Assembly: GCF_003234175.2 (NCBI RefSeq)
Contig: NZ_CP126257.1
Coordinates: forward strand, 2,914,001 to 2,978,000
DNA: 64,000 bases
DNA from: Curtobacterium sp. MCSS17_007
GTDB taxonomy: Bacteria > Actinomycetota > Actinomycetes > Actinomycetales > Microbacteriaceae
Direction of reading: 5' to 3'
This document shows positions 8,088 to 17,100 of this stretch, piece by piece. The notes beneath the pieces are model-generated. The model was not told the DNA's origin. It saw only the letters and a list, made by a program, of their open reading frames with translations, and did not search any database. Position numbers and translations under genes: made by a program. Every line of letters starts with the position of its first letter. Positions within the stretch are counted from its first letter, which is position 1.

Positions 8088-9155
8088 CTACGAGCGGCGG
8101 ACCGCCCCGAGCCGCGGCAGCCGCGGGACGTTCGCCGTGGCTCCGGCCTCCGGCGGGACGATCGTCTCCTGCGCGGCGGTGACCACGACGTGGTCGACGC
8201 TCAGGGTCAGGGTCGCAGCGGGGTCGAGCGACCGCTTCACGACCGCGAGCCCGATCGGCCCGAGCTCGTGGTGGAGCGCCGACGCGGTGAGACGCCCGAC
8301 GTCCTTGCCGTCCAGCTCGACCGGGGTGCCGGGCGCGGGCAGCACGCCGTCCGACCCGTCCAGGTGGAGCATCACGACGCGGCGGGGCGGGTGGCCGAGG
8401 TTGTGCACCTTGGCGACGGTCTCCTGCCCGCGGTAGCAGCCCTTCGACAGGTGCACGGCGGAGCGGAGCCAGTCGAGCTCGTGCGGGATGGTGCGCTCGT
8501 CGACGTCGGACAGCGCGGGGCGCCATGCGGCGATCCGCAGCGCCTCGAACGCGAGCAGCCCCGCGACCGGCGTGTCCGACGCGGCGATCGCGGCAGCGGT
8601 GTCCGGGGTGACCACGTCGATGCGGAGGGTCCAGTCGGAGGCGGGGTGGGCCTCCAGGGCGGCGTAGCCCCACCCGCCGGGCGTCACCGACGACCACGGG
8701 TCGACCCACTCGGCGGCCGCGTCGTCGGGCGCTGCCGGACCGTCGAACCGGCCGAGCGTGACGAGGTCGGCCGAGCGATCGGCGACCTCGACCCGGAGCA
8801 TGAAGCGCATCGAGTCGAGCCAGGCCGCGAGCGGAACCGCGTCGACGGCCTCGGTGAGGAGCCACGTGACGTCGCCGTCGTCGACCACGCGTGCGGCGTG
8901 CTCGACGCGGCCGGACTGGTCGAGGACCAGCGTCTCGGTGCTGACGCCGGGCTCGAGCCCGGTGAGCAGCTGCGACGTGATCGAGTTGAGCCAGGACAGG
9001 CGGTCGGGCCCGCTGACCGTGACGACACCGAGGCCGAGCTCGACGACCGCGCGGCCGGAGGCGAGCGCCCGCTGCTCACCGACGGGGTTGCCGAAGTGGG
9101 CGGCGGGACCGGCCTCGGTCGCGACGAACCCGTCGCGGCCGGCGAAGACGGACAT
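8088..9155 (-). CDS. ygfZ: YgfZ/GcvT-type folate-binding Fe-S repair protein
   Basis: Tetrahydrofolate-dependent protein that supports Fe-S enzymes. The 355 residues include the diagnostic motif KGCYRGQE (K-G-C-Y-x-G-Q-E) about two thirds along, preceded by ERTIPHELDW. The N-terminal GcvT-like fold is seen in SWLNSITSQL and VLDQSGRVEHAARV. The start codon overlaps the stop of the upstream nitrobindin-like gene (TGATG), so translation is probably coupled. It is the last gene of a three-gene minus-strand operon beginning with the 38-residue peptide at 9870. Confidence 0.9.
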   Translation of the reverse strand: MSVFAGRDGFVATEAGPAAHFGNPVGEQRALASGRAVVELGLGVVTVSGPDRLSWLNSITSQLLTGLEPGVSTETLVLDQSGRVEHAARVVDDGDVTWLLTEAVDAVPLAAWLDSMRFMLRVEVADRSADLVTLGRFDGPAAPDDAAAEWVDPWSSVTPGGWGYAALEAHPASDWTLRIDVVTPDTAAAIAASDTPVAGLLAFEALRIAAWRPALSDVDERTIPHELDWLRSAVHLSKGCYRGQETVAKVHNLGHPPRRVVMLHLDGSDGVLPAPGTPVELDGKDVGRLTASALHHELGPIGLAVVKRSLDPAATLTLSVDHVVVTAAQETIVPPEAGATANVPRLPRLGAVRRS

Positions 9156-9757
9156 CAGTCGACCTTCGCGAGCTGCCCCGAGGCGTGCGAGGTGAGCTGC
9201 TGCCCGAGCGCGGCGATGTCCCACGCCCAGAACAGCTTGCCCTCGACCAGGCCGTACAGGCGGGTCGCCGCCGAGTAGTCCTTGGCGTTCGGCGAGCGCA
9301 TCACCGCGTCGGTGGCGAGGTCGATGCGACCCTTCTTGACGCGGCCCACGTAGAGCTCGTTGACGCCCGTCGGGTGGATGATCGCGGCCTCGACGTCGAA
9401 GCCGTCGGTGTTGTTGCGGAGCGTCTCGACGCTCTCCACCGTGCTGAACGGGGTCGGTCCGTCTCCCAGGAGCATCGCCGGACCGCGGTCGCCGGGCTCG
9501 TTCGGCCGGTCGATGCGCCAGTAGCCCATCTCGGCGGCGAGGGGGGTGCGCTCGTCGTCGAGCAGCCACGTCGTCGAGGAGTAGTTGAGGTAGGGCAGTC
9601 CGTCGTGGCTGAAGCTCACGCGCTGGCCGAACTCGTACTTCCGGGGCTCGTCCTCGTCGCCCACAGGGTACTCGACCACGCCCGTGCCCTCCCAGACACC
9701 GACGAGCCAGGACAGCGGGACGAGCTCGGGCGCCAGGCCCTCCGGCAGTTCGATCAA
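9155..9757 (-). CDS. FABP/nitrobindin-like heme beta-barrel protein
   Basis: About 200 residues of the DUF1794/UPF0678 family, a ten-stranded beta barrel; characterised actinobacterial members bind heme and isomerise peroxynitrite. The signature GVWEGTG (GxWxGxG) lies near residue 20, followed by FGQRVSFSHDG and YLNYSSTTW; the mid region AEMGYWRIDRP and the C-terminal YGLVEGKLFWAWDIAALGQ are typical. The start is inferred as TTG at 9757 because AAGGG stands 6 bases upstream and the family begins at this point; it overlaps the stop of the small gene upstream by four bases. Heme binding is inferred from the family, not shown. Confidence 0.85.
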   Translation of the reverse strand: MIELPEGLAPELVPLSWLVGVWEGTGVVEYPVGDEDEPRKYEFGQRVSFSHDGLPYLNYSSTTWLLDDERTPLAAEMGYWRIDRPNEPGDRGPAMLLGDGPTPFSTVESVETLRNNTDGFDVEAAIIHPTGVNELYVGRVKKGRIDLATDAVMRSPNAKDYSAATRLYGLVEGKLFWAWDIAALGQQLTSHASGQLAKVD

Positions 9758-9870
9758 CGCTGACCCTTGAACAGCTTCACGACGACGACGACCGAGATGA
9801 ACGCGATCGCGAGCGACGCCAGGCCGAGGAGGCCCACGTAGAACAGCTCGAGCGCAAGCAGCGAATCCAT
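9754..9870 (-). CDS. 38-residue single-pass membrane peptide
   Basis: A small open frame starting MDSLLALELFYVGLLG and ending VKLFKGQR, with one hydrophobic helix spanning about residues 9-31 and a basic tail. It is easily missed because of its size. Its TGA overlaps the TTG start of the nitrobindin-like gene by four bases, and that gene in turn overlaps ygfZ by one, so all three are likely to be translated together. Membrane topology is clear; function is unknown. Confidence rests on the tight coupling and clean membrane-helix composition. Confidence 0.65.
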   Translation of the reverse strand: MDSLLALELFYVGLLGLASLAIAFISVVVVVKLFKGQR

Positions 9871-9933
9871 GCGGCGAGTCTACGCGGCACGCCTGACGGC
9901 GCCAGGGCCGGAGGCCGCGGGTCGCTGCCGTGC

Positions 9934-10227
9934 TCAGCGCGCGAGCAGCACCACGGCCGTGACGAGCACGACCACGAACGCCCCGGAGGACGCGATGCTG
10001 ATGCGCTCGACCAGCCCGTCCTTCGTCGCGGTGATGAGCTGCAGCACGAAGCTCACGAGCACGCAGAGCACGAACACCAGCAGGAGCCACGCGAACGAGT
10101 CCTTCTGCGTGAGCACGAGCACGAGGACGGCCCCGACGACGGCGAGCGCCCAGACCGGCAGGACGGAGGTCAGCCGCAGTCGGCGCTGGTCGAGGGGCGG
10201 GACGGGCTCGGTCACGCCGTCCATCAT
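9934..10227 (-). CDS. Small membrane protein, three helices
   Basis: 97 residues: a short polar N-terminus (TEPVPPLDQRRLRL), then hydrophobic segments at about 20-40 (LPVWALAVVGAVLVLVL), 45-63 (AWLLLVFVLCVLVSFVL) and 77-96 (ISIASSGAFVVVLVTAVVLL). No catalytic residues are apparent. The start may be either Met at 10227/10224 or a GTG five codons further in. It lies 63 bases upstream of the 38-residue peptide on the same strand and could lead the same transcript. Divergent from the GlnR-like gene. Confidence 0.65.
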   Translation of the reverse strand: MMDGVTEPVPPLDQRRLRLTSVLPVWALAVVGAVLVLVLTQKDSFAWLLLVFVLCVLVSFVLQLITATKDGLVERISIASSGAFVVVLVTAVVLLAR

Positions 10228-10337
10228 GACAGGGCCGCGCGACCGCCGTCGGCGTCCCGACCGACCGGCCGGTCGGCGGGAGCGTGAGCGGGCATCACTA
10301 GGATGGCTCCACGACGTCCCCTCGTTCTGGAGGTCCT

Positions 10338-11021
10338 GTGGCCCAGCTCCTGGTACTCACCTCAGCCGCGCCCGGCGACGTCCTGCCGAGTCTCGGTCTG
10401 CTGAGCCACCGGATCCGCCACGTCCCCGCCGAGGCCGCGCAGCTGGTCAACGCGCCGCAGAGCGACCTGATGTTCGTCGACGCCCGCCTCGACCTGGTGA
10501 GCGCCAAGGCCCTGTGCAAGATCCTCGCGACCAGTGGGTCGACGACGCCGGTCATCCTGGTCGTCACCGAGGGCGGCCTCACCGCGGTGAACAGCGAGTG
10601 GAACGTCGACGACGTCGTGCTCGAGAGCGCGGGCCCGGCCGAGGTCGACGCCCGCATCCGCCTGACGACCGGCCGCGCCGCGAAGAACCCGACGGGCTCG
10701 AAGATCCAGGCGTCCGGCGTCGTCATCGACGAGGCGAGCTACTCGGCGAAGGTGCGGGGCCGGCCGCTCGACCTCACCTTCAAGGAGTTCGAACTCCTGC
10801 GCTTCTTCGCCTCGCACCCCTCGCGCGTGTTCACCCGCGAGCAGCTCCTCAGCGAGGTCTGGGGCTACGACTACTTCGGCGGCACCCGCACGGTCGACGT
10901 GCACGTGCGGCGCCTCCGCGCCAAGCTCGGCGACCTCGAGTCGCTCATCGGCACGGTCCGCAACGTCGGCTACCGCTTCAACGTGCACGACGACGAGGCC
11001 GACCGCCTGGCGGGCCAGTAG
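10338..11021 (+). CDS. glnR: GlnR-like orphan OmpR-family regulator
   Basis: Transcription regulator of 227 residues with an atypical receiver domain and a C-terminal winged helix. The receiver retains an Asp (D48 in [10 protein letters not shown]) but lacks the usual acidic pair near the N-terminus, as in actinobacterial GlnR, where the Asp serves dimerisation instead of phosphorylation. The effector domain reads [29 protein letters not shown] and [18 protein letters not shown] start at 10338 behind CTGGAGG. The next gene, mshD, begins inside its stop codon (TAGTG); glnR next to mshD is also the order in Mycobacterium, which supports the name. The targets would be nitrogen-assimilation genes, none of which are in this window. 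Confidence 0.82.
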   Translation: MAQLLVLTSAAPGDVLPSLGLLSHRIRHVPAEAAQLVNAPQSDLMFVDARLDLVSAKALCKILATSGSTTPVILVVTEGGLTAVNSEWNVDDVVLESAGPAEVDARIRLTTGRAAKNPTGSKIQASGVVIDEASYSAKVRGRPLDLTFKEFELLRFFASHPSRVFTREQLLSEVWGYDYFGGTRTVDVHVRRLRAKLGDLESLIGTVRNVGYRFNVHDDEADRLAGQ

Positions 11022-11863
11022 TGCTCGCCGTCGTCGAGATGCTCGCCGCCGCGTCCGTCGCGGCCGGAGAGGCACCGCCGTTCTCCGACCAGACGCTGGT
11101 CGACGTCCGCGCGGGGCGGGCGACCGTGCTCGGCGACGAGCGCGGTGTCGCCGTGGTGCGCGAGGGTGAGCTCGAGCTCGTCGTCGCCCGGGAGGCCCGT
11201 GGGCAGGGCATCGGGTCGGCCCTCGTCGAGCAGGCGCTCGCCCCGGGCGGCGGGGCCGCCGATGCGGGAGCAGCGCGGCCCCGGCTCGCCTGGGCGCACG
11301 GCGACCACCCCGCTGCCCGCGCACTGGCGGACCGGCACGGCTGGACTGCCGTCCGCACCCTCCTGCAGCTCCGGGTACCCGTCGCCGGTGCAGCCGAGGA
11401 CCCCCGCGTGCCGGCCGGGATGTCGCTGTCGACGTTCCGCGCCGGCGAAACCGACGACGAGGACGCCTGGCTCGCCCTGAACGCCGCCGCCTTCGCCCAC
11501 CACCCGGAACAGGGGCGGATGACCCTCGACGACCTCCGGGCCCGCGAGGCCGAGCCCTGGTTCGACGGCGACGACCTCCTGCTCCTCCGGGACGCCGAGG
11601 GCGCGCTCGCGGGCTCGTGCTGGCTCAAGGTCGAGGACGGCGTCGGCGAGTTCTACGCGGTCGCCGTGCGCCCGGACCTGCAGGGGCAGGGGCTCGGCGG
11701 CGTGCTCATGCGCGCGGGGTCGGCGCGGCTCGCCGGTCGCGGTCTCGACACGGCGGCGCTCTACGTCGAGGGCGACAACGAGCCGGCGCTCGCGCTCTAC
11801 CGGCGCTCGGGCTTCACCCAGCACGCCATCGACGTGCAGTACGCCGCAGGTCCCGGCCGGTAA
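11021..11863 (+). CDS. mshD: Mycothiol synthase
   Basis: Last enzyme of mycothiol biosynthesis: acetyl-CoA + Cys-GlcN-Ins gives mycothiol. The 280 residues form two tandem GNAT domains. Acetyl-CoA binding motifs are REARGQGIGSALVEQAL in the first domain (about residue 52) and RPDLQGQGLGGVLMRAG in the second (about residue 218). FAHHPEQGRMTLDDL and ALYVEGDNEPALALYRRSGF are characteristic of MshD. The GTG start overlaps the glnR stop by one base. Mycothiol is confined to Actinobacteria, which fixes the phylum of this DNA. Confidence 0.92.
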   Translation: MLAVVEMLAAASVAAGEAPPFSDQTLVDVRAGRATVLGDERGVAVVREGELELVVAREARGQGIGSALVEQALAPGGGAADAGAARPRLAWAHGDHPAARALADRHGWTAVRTLLQLRVPVAGAAEDPRVPAGMSLSTFRAGETDDEDAWLALNAAAFAHHPEQGRMTLDDLRAREAEPWFDGDDLLLLRDAEGALAGSCWLKVEDGVGEFYAVAVRPDLQGQGLGGVLMRAGSARLAGRGLDTAALYVEGDNEPALALYRRSGFTQHAIDVQYAAGPGR

Positions 11864-11911
11864 CATGACGCGAGGTCGACGAGGGGTCGGCCAGGGGCAC
11901 TCGGGGGCAAC

Positions 11912-13918
11912 GTGACGGACCAGGGTCGGGCGCAGTACGGCCGCGGCGAACCGCTCGGTGCGTCGTACCGGCTCGTCGACCTGCTCGGCACGGGTGCCAC
12001 TGGCGAGGTCTGGCGTGCTGAGCACACCGCGACCGGCGAGCACGTCGCCGCGAAGCTCCTCCGCGCCGAGCTCGCGGCGGACCCCGCGATCGTCGAACGG
12101 TTCGTCCGTGAGCGCACGGTGCTCCTCGGCCTGCAGCACCCCTCGATCGTCCGGGTCCGCGACCTGGTCGTCGAGGGCGACCGGCTCGCGATCGTCATGG
12201 ACCTGGTCGGCGGTGGCTCCGCGCGCGACCTGCTCGCCGGCTCCGGAACGCTGCCGCCGCGCGATGCCCTGACGATCACCGCCGAGACGCTCGACGCCCT
12301 GGCCGCCGCCCACGCGCAGGACGTCACCCACCGCGACGTGAAGCCCGACAACGTGCTGCTCGCGGCGCCGTGGACCCCCGCGGCGACCGGTGAGGTGCGG
12401 GTGTCGGACTTCGGCATCGCATCGGTGATGGCCGACCGGCAGCGCACCACGACCGGGCTGCTCGGCACGCCGCAGTACATGGCGCCCGAGTCGATCAGCC
12501 AGGGGCGCTCCGGCCCCGCGGCCGACGTGTACGGCGCCGGGGTGATGCTCTACGAGCTGCTCGCCGGGCGCACCCCCTTCGCCGGACCCGGGACCGACTT
12601 CGCCGTCGCCTACCGGCACGTGACGTCGGACCCGCCGCGCCTGGACGTCCCGGAGTCGCTGTGGTCGGCGCTCGCGACGATGCTCGCGAAGGACCCGTCG
12701 GCTCGCCCGGCCGCCGCCGACGCCGCCGCGGCCCTCCGCCGCCTCGCGCGGCAGGTCGCCGACGCCCCGGCCCTGAGCCCGTCGTCCGACCCGGACTCGT
12801 TCACCGAGGTCGAGCGCCCCGCGACGGTCGTCCGCGGAGTCCGGCAGGAGACCGCCGAACCGGACAGCACACCCGTCGTCGACGTCGGTCCGGCGCCCGA
12901 GCTCGGCCCCGCAGGGTCGCAGACCGTCATCCGTCCGCTCGCCCGCCAGCCGCTGCCGACCGCCCGCGAACCGGAGACGCCGCCGCGCAGCCGCTGGCAG
13001 CGCCCCGAGTGGCTCGCGAACCGCATGCTCGGACTCGGCGCGCTCGGCGTCGTCCTCGTGGCCGCGCTCGTCGTCGGCGGCGTGGTGTGGCTGCCGGACG
13101 CGCTCGGCGGACGCGGGGCCCCGAGCGCTGCCCGGACCGCCCAGGCCGCGAGCGCGTACCAGCAGGACCGTCCGCTCCCGACGGGGTTGTCGACCACGCG
13201 CAAGGCGACCGTCGACCCGGACGGCGGGACCGTCGAGCTGTCGATCACCTACGCGGCGCAGTCCGCGACGCTCCGCGGGCCGTTGCTCGAGGTGGTCCCC
13301 GGGCTCGGCGAGCGTGACGACTGCCCCGCGGTGACGTGGACCGGTGACGAGGTGACCGGGGCGCGGAACCAGCCCTCGCTGACCGGTGTCGACGTCCGGT
13401 GCGGGTGGACGCTCTCGGACGTCGTGGTGCCCGCGGGCGAGGACCTGACCGTCCAGGCGACCGTGCGCCTCGGCGACCTCCCCGACCAGGCCGGGCTGCA
13501 GGAGTGGCTCGACGCCGCGGGCACCGCGACCACGACGGCCGTCACCGACCCGTCCGTGACCGGGACCTCGTACCCGGTCCAGCGACTGCAGGGCGTCGAG
13601 GTCCGCACCCCCGACCGCACCGTCAGCCAGACCACGCTCCCCGTGACGCTCGTGCCGGTGTGGCCGAGCGGGGCCGACGAGCTGAATCCGCTCTACCGCA
13701 GCCCCTCGACCGGCAGGCCGTCGGAGATGCTCACCGACGTCGCCGGAGGTGAGTCCGGGGTCCGCTTCGCCGACGGCTGCTCGGGAGCCTTGGCGGTCTC
13801 GTCGGACGGACTCGTGGTGACCGCCCTGTCCGTCGCACCGTCGTGCACGGTCCGGGCGACGGTGGGGAACTTCACGAACCTCGAGAGCTCACCGTTCGGC
13901 ATCACCACGCGCGACTGA
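11912..13918 (+). CDS. Membrane Ser/Thr protein kinase with a novel extracellular part
   Basis: A Hanks-type kinase of 668 residues. The glycine loop LLGTGATGEV (25-33), VAAKLL (K48), catalytic loop HRDVKPDN (140-147), DFG (D166) and the APE motif at 191-193 are all intact, so the kinase should be active. A Pro/Glu-rich juxtamembrane linker (285-370) leads to one membrane helix at about 372-394; the C-terminal 270 residues are outside. They lack PASTA repeats, so this is not a plain PknB. The gene is convergent with the FHA-domain secretion ATPase at 14125, a plausible phosphothreonine-reading partner. GTG start at 11912; a TAACAT -10-like hexamer sits at 11861. Confidence 0.88.
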   Translation: MTDQGRAQYGRGEPLGASYRLVDLLGTGATGEVWRAEHTATGEHVAAKLLRAELAADPAIVERFVRERTVLLGLQHPSIVRVRDLVVEGDRLAIVMDLVGGGSARDLLAGSGTLPPRDALTITAETLDALAAAHAQDVTHRDVKPDNVLLAAPWTPAATGEVRVSDFGIASVMADRQRTTTGLLGTPQYMAPESISQGRSGPAADVYGAGVMLYELLAGRTPFAGPGTDFAVAYRHVTSDPPRLDVPESLWSALATMLAKDPSARPAAADAAAALRRLARQVADAPALSPSSDPDSFTEVERPATVVRGVRQETAEPDSTPVVDVGPAPELGPAGSQTVIRPLARQPLPTAREPETPPRSRWQRPEWLANRMLGLGALGVVLVAALVVGGVVWLPDALGGRGAPSAARTAQAASAYQQDRPLPTGLSTTRKATVDPDGGTVELSITYAAQSATLRGPLLEVVPGLGERDDCPAVTWTGDEVTGARNQPSLTGVDVRCGWTLSDVVVPAGEDLTVQATVRLGDLPDQAGLQEWLDAAGTATTTAVTDPSVTGTSYPVQRLQGVEVRTPDRTVSQTTLPVTLVPVWPSGADELNPLYRSPSTGRPSEMLTDVAGGESGVRFADGCSGALAVSSDGLVVTALSVAPSCTVRATVGNFTNLESSPFGITTRD

Positions 13919-13989
13919 ACCCGCGGCTTCTCGGAGCCACGGTCTCGCCCGTGCTCCGTCGTCGACGTCCGTCCCTCGTCCCCCCTCGT

Positions 13990-14038
13990 GGAGCAGGAAC
14001 CGTCGGGTCGCGGCGCGCGAGGCGACGCCTCCTGCTCC
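13990..14038. repeat. Intergenic hairpin, family shared with 43581
   Basis: Outer arms GGAGCAGGA (13990-13998) and TCCTGCTCC (14030-14038) pair, with an imperfect GTCGGGTCGC/GCGAC inner region. The left side, GGAGCAGGAACCGTCG, differs by one base from the left side of the perfect palindrome at 43583. It follows the kinase stop by about 70 bases. Confidence 0.65.
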
Positions 14039-14060
14039 GTCGGAGGCGCATGCGGGCCGC

Positions 14061-14120
14061 GGACCCACCGGACGGGAGGCGCGTGGCGGCGGGGTGCTGC
14101 GCCTCCCGTCCGGTGGGTCC
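14061..14120. terminator. 22-bp perfect hairpin between convergent genes
   Basis: Arms 14061-14082 and 14099-14120 are exactly complementary (GGACCCACCGG... / ...CCGGTGGGTCC) around a 16-base loop. It lies five bases from the stop of the FtsK-type gene and 140 bases after the kinase stop, so it probably terminates both. The segment GGGAGGCGCGTGGCGG recurs in a hairpin at 52153. Confidence 0.85.
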
Positions 14121-14124
14121 TGGT

Positions 14125-17100
14125 TCAGGCGCTGGGCGCTGCCGTCTGCACGAGCCGGACCGACCCGCCCGATGCGGCGTAGCCGCGACCGACCGTCAGC
14201 GCGACGGGCGCGCGGCGGGGCAGGGTCACCCCGACCAGCTCGCCGTCGTAGTCGACGTCCGGCTGGAGCAGCACCCCGCACCGTGACTTCCGTACGGCAC
14301 GCGTCCAGTGACTGTAGAGCGAGCGGAGGTCGGCGGACCGGCCGGCGGCGACCACGCACAGCCCCGGTCGCTCCGACGACAGCAGCGCGGCGATCGACTG
14401 GTCGGCGTCGTCGAAGCGCTCGGCGTCGTCGACGAGCAGCAGGACGGGCCCGCGCTCCAGGCGGAGCCCGGCGAGCAACGCGGGGACCTCCTCGGCGCCG
14501 ACGGCGACGCGGTCGAACGCAGCGTCGGCGAGCGGGGACCGCCGGTCGCAGATCGCCCAGACCGACGGTCGGACGCCCTCGGCGGAGCGCGCCAGGTCCG
14601 CCATGGCGAGGAGCACCGTCGACTTGCCGGAGCGGGCAGGGCCGGCGACGAGCACGTGCTCACCGTCGAAGACCTCGAGCGCAGCGGTGCCCAGGTCGTC
14701 CTCCGCGATGCCGACCGGCAGGCGCCACGGCTCGGTGTCGAAGCGGGCCGGAGCACCGAGGTCCTGCACCCGGACCGCATCGGGCAGGCGGCCCACGGCG
14801 CTCGTCTTCGGAGCGGCGTCCGGCCACGCGGCGGCGACCTCGCCGACCGCCTCGGCGAGCGGCACCGACGGCGTCGCGACGTGGCTCTGCAGCTTCGTCA
14901 TCGAGTCGATGTACCGTCCCGGCACGGGCGGCGGAACGTCCTTGGGACGCACACCGATCGACGCGTAGTCGTACGGGTCGGCCAGGCGGAACATCCACTT
15001 CTGCGTCGTGACTTCGTCCATCGCCGACGGCACGGCCTTCGCGCGGGTCGTGGAGACGGCGAACGAGATGCCGAGCGCGGGCCCCTCCGCGTACACGCGG
15101 TACAGGGCGTCGAGCAGCTGCTGGCCCTCGAAGTCCTGGTACTCGTCCCGGAGCGCAGCGAGGCCGTCGATCAGCACGACGGCCCGACGTCCGCCGGGGC
15201 TCGCGCGCCGACGCTCGAGGTCCGCACGCAGGTGTCGGAGGAACCGCGCCTGCAGTTCCCCCGCGCCGGCGCCCGAGCCGACGTACGCCGTGGTGTGCGG
15301 CAGCTGCGCGAGTGGCGCCAGGTCCCCCGGACCCATGTCGAGGACGAGGAGGTCGAGGTCGTCGGGGCTCGTCGTCCCCGCCAGGCGGAGGGCGAGCGCG
15401 GACAGGGCGGTGCTCGTGCCGCTGCCCGGGATGCCCATGAGCACGAGGTTGCCCTCGTCGAGGTCCCAGCCGCCGGCGACCTGGCGCTGGTGGTCCGGGT
15501 CGTCGGCGAGCGCGACGGGCACGAAGCGGCGGCCCCCGTCGCCGCTCGGCTCGGGGACGTCCGCGAGGTCGACGCGGTCCCCCAACGCCTCGGGCCAGAT
15601 CGGACGGGGAGCGGCGTACCCGGCGGCGGCGTTCGCGGCGCGGATCGCCTCGATGAGCACGTCGAGGTCGGTGTCGTCCGACGCGCTCGGCCCGGGTGCC
15701 GGTGCCGGTGCCGGGACGCCGAACACGTCCGTCGGACGGACCGAGACCGACTGCTCGACCCGTTCGTCGCGCGCACGACCGGTGACCAGCGCGGTCTGCA
15801 CCGGGGTGATGTCGTCCTGCCCGAGCTTCACGTAGGCGCGGCCGGTCTGCTGTCGGCCGATGCCGGCGGCGGCGGGGACGCCGATGACGTTCGTCGAGTC
15901 CTCGCGGCTCTGCACGCGGAGCGCCACCCGGAGGTTCGTGTTCGCCAGGATGTCCTCGCTCACGACGCCGGCTGGGCGCTGCGTCGCGAGCACCATGTGC
16001 ACCCCGAGGGTGCGGCCCACCGCGGCGATCGCGACGAGCGAGGTCAGGACGTCCGGGAACTCCTTCGCGAGCATCGCGAACTCGTCGACGACGAAGAGCA
16101 GGCGCGGCATCGGCTCGGTCGGCCGCGTCGCGAGGTAGGCGTCGAGGTTGTCGATGTCGGCGCCGGCGGTCGCGAAGACCCGCTGGCGACGCTCGAGCTC
16201 GGCCTCGAGCGCACGGATCGCCCGGTCGGCGAGCTGCTCGTCGAGGTTGCTGATCGTGCCGATCGTGTGCGGCAGCCGTTCACAGGCGGCGAACGCGGCT
16301 CCGCCCTTGAAGTCGACGAGCAGGAAGTTGAGCCGGGTCGGGTCGTTCCGAGCCGCGAGGCCGGCGACGAACGAACGGAGGAACTCGCTCTTGCCGGACC
16401 CCGTGGTCCCGCCGACCAGGCCGTGGGGGCCGTCGCGGACCAGGTCGATCTCGAGGACGCCGGACTCCGAGGAACCGACCGGCGTCGATGTCCCGGTGCT
16501 GCTCTGCCACAGGGCGCGGATGCCGTCGGCGGTGGTGGTGTCGACCGGAGCGGTGCTGCCGTGCGCTGCGGCGCTCCGAGCGGTGCCGCCGTGGGCCGCG
16601 GCGCTCCGCGTGAGCAGGTCAGGCAGGCGGACGAGCGACGGCAGCGAAGCGCCGGGGACCGTGAGCTCCGGGTCGTCGAAGTGCGCGACGGCGCGGGCGG
16701 CCCGCTCCGCGGTGTCCGCGGTGAGGCCGGCGAGCACGACGTCCTCGACCCGCGTGCGGTCCTCCGGGCGGTAGACCGTCGCGGCCGCGTCCACCCCGAC
16801 GGTGACGATGGACGTGCAGGCGGCGGGCAGCTGCTGCTCGTTCGTGGCGATGACGATGCCGCTCACCCGCTGGCGCCGCTCCCCCGGGCGCAGCGAGACC
16901 CCGGGGGCCGTCCGGCCCTGGCCGAGCAGGCTCCGCGCCGGGGCGTCGCGCCCCTCGGTGAGCACGTCGGAGTCCACGACGACGAGCAGGTTCGGCGTGG
17001 GGAGCTCGTCGAGCGACTCCTGCAGCCCGCGCAGGACCGCGGCGCTCTGGTCGCGCTGCGCCGACATCCACCGGGCACCCGTGCTGCTGCCCGCCACCCG

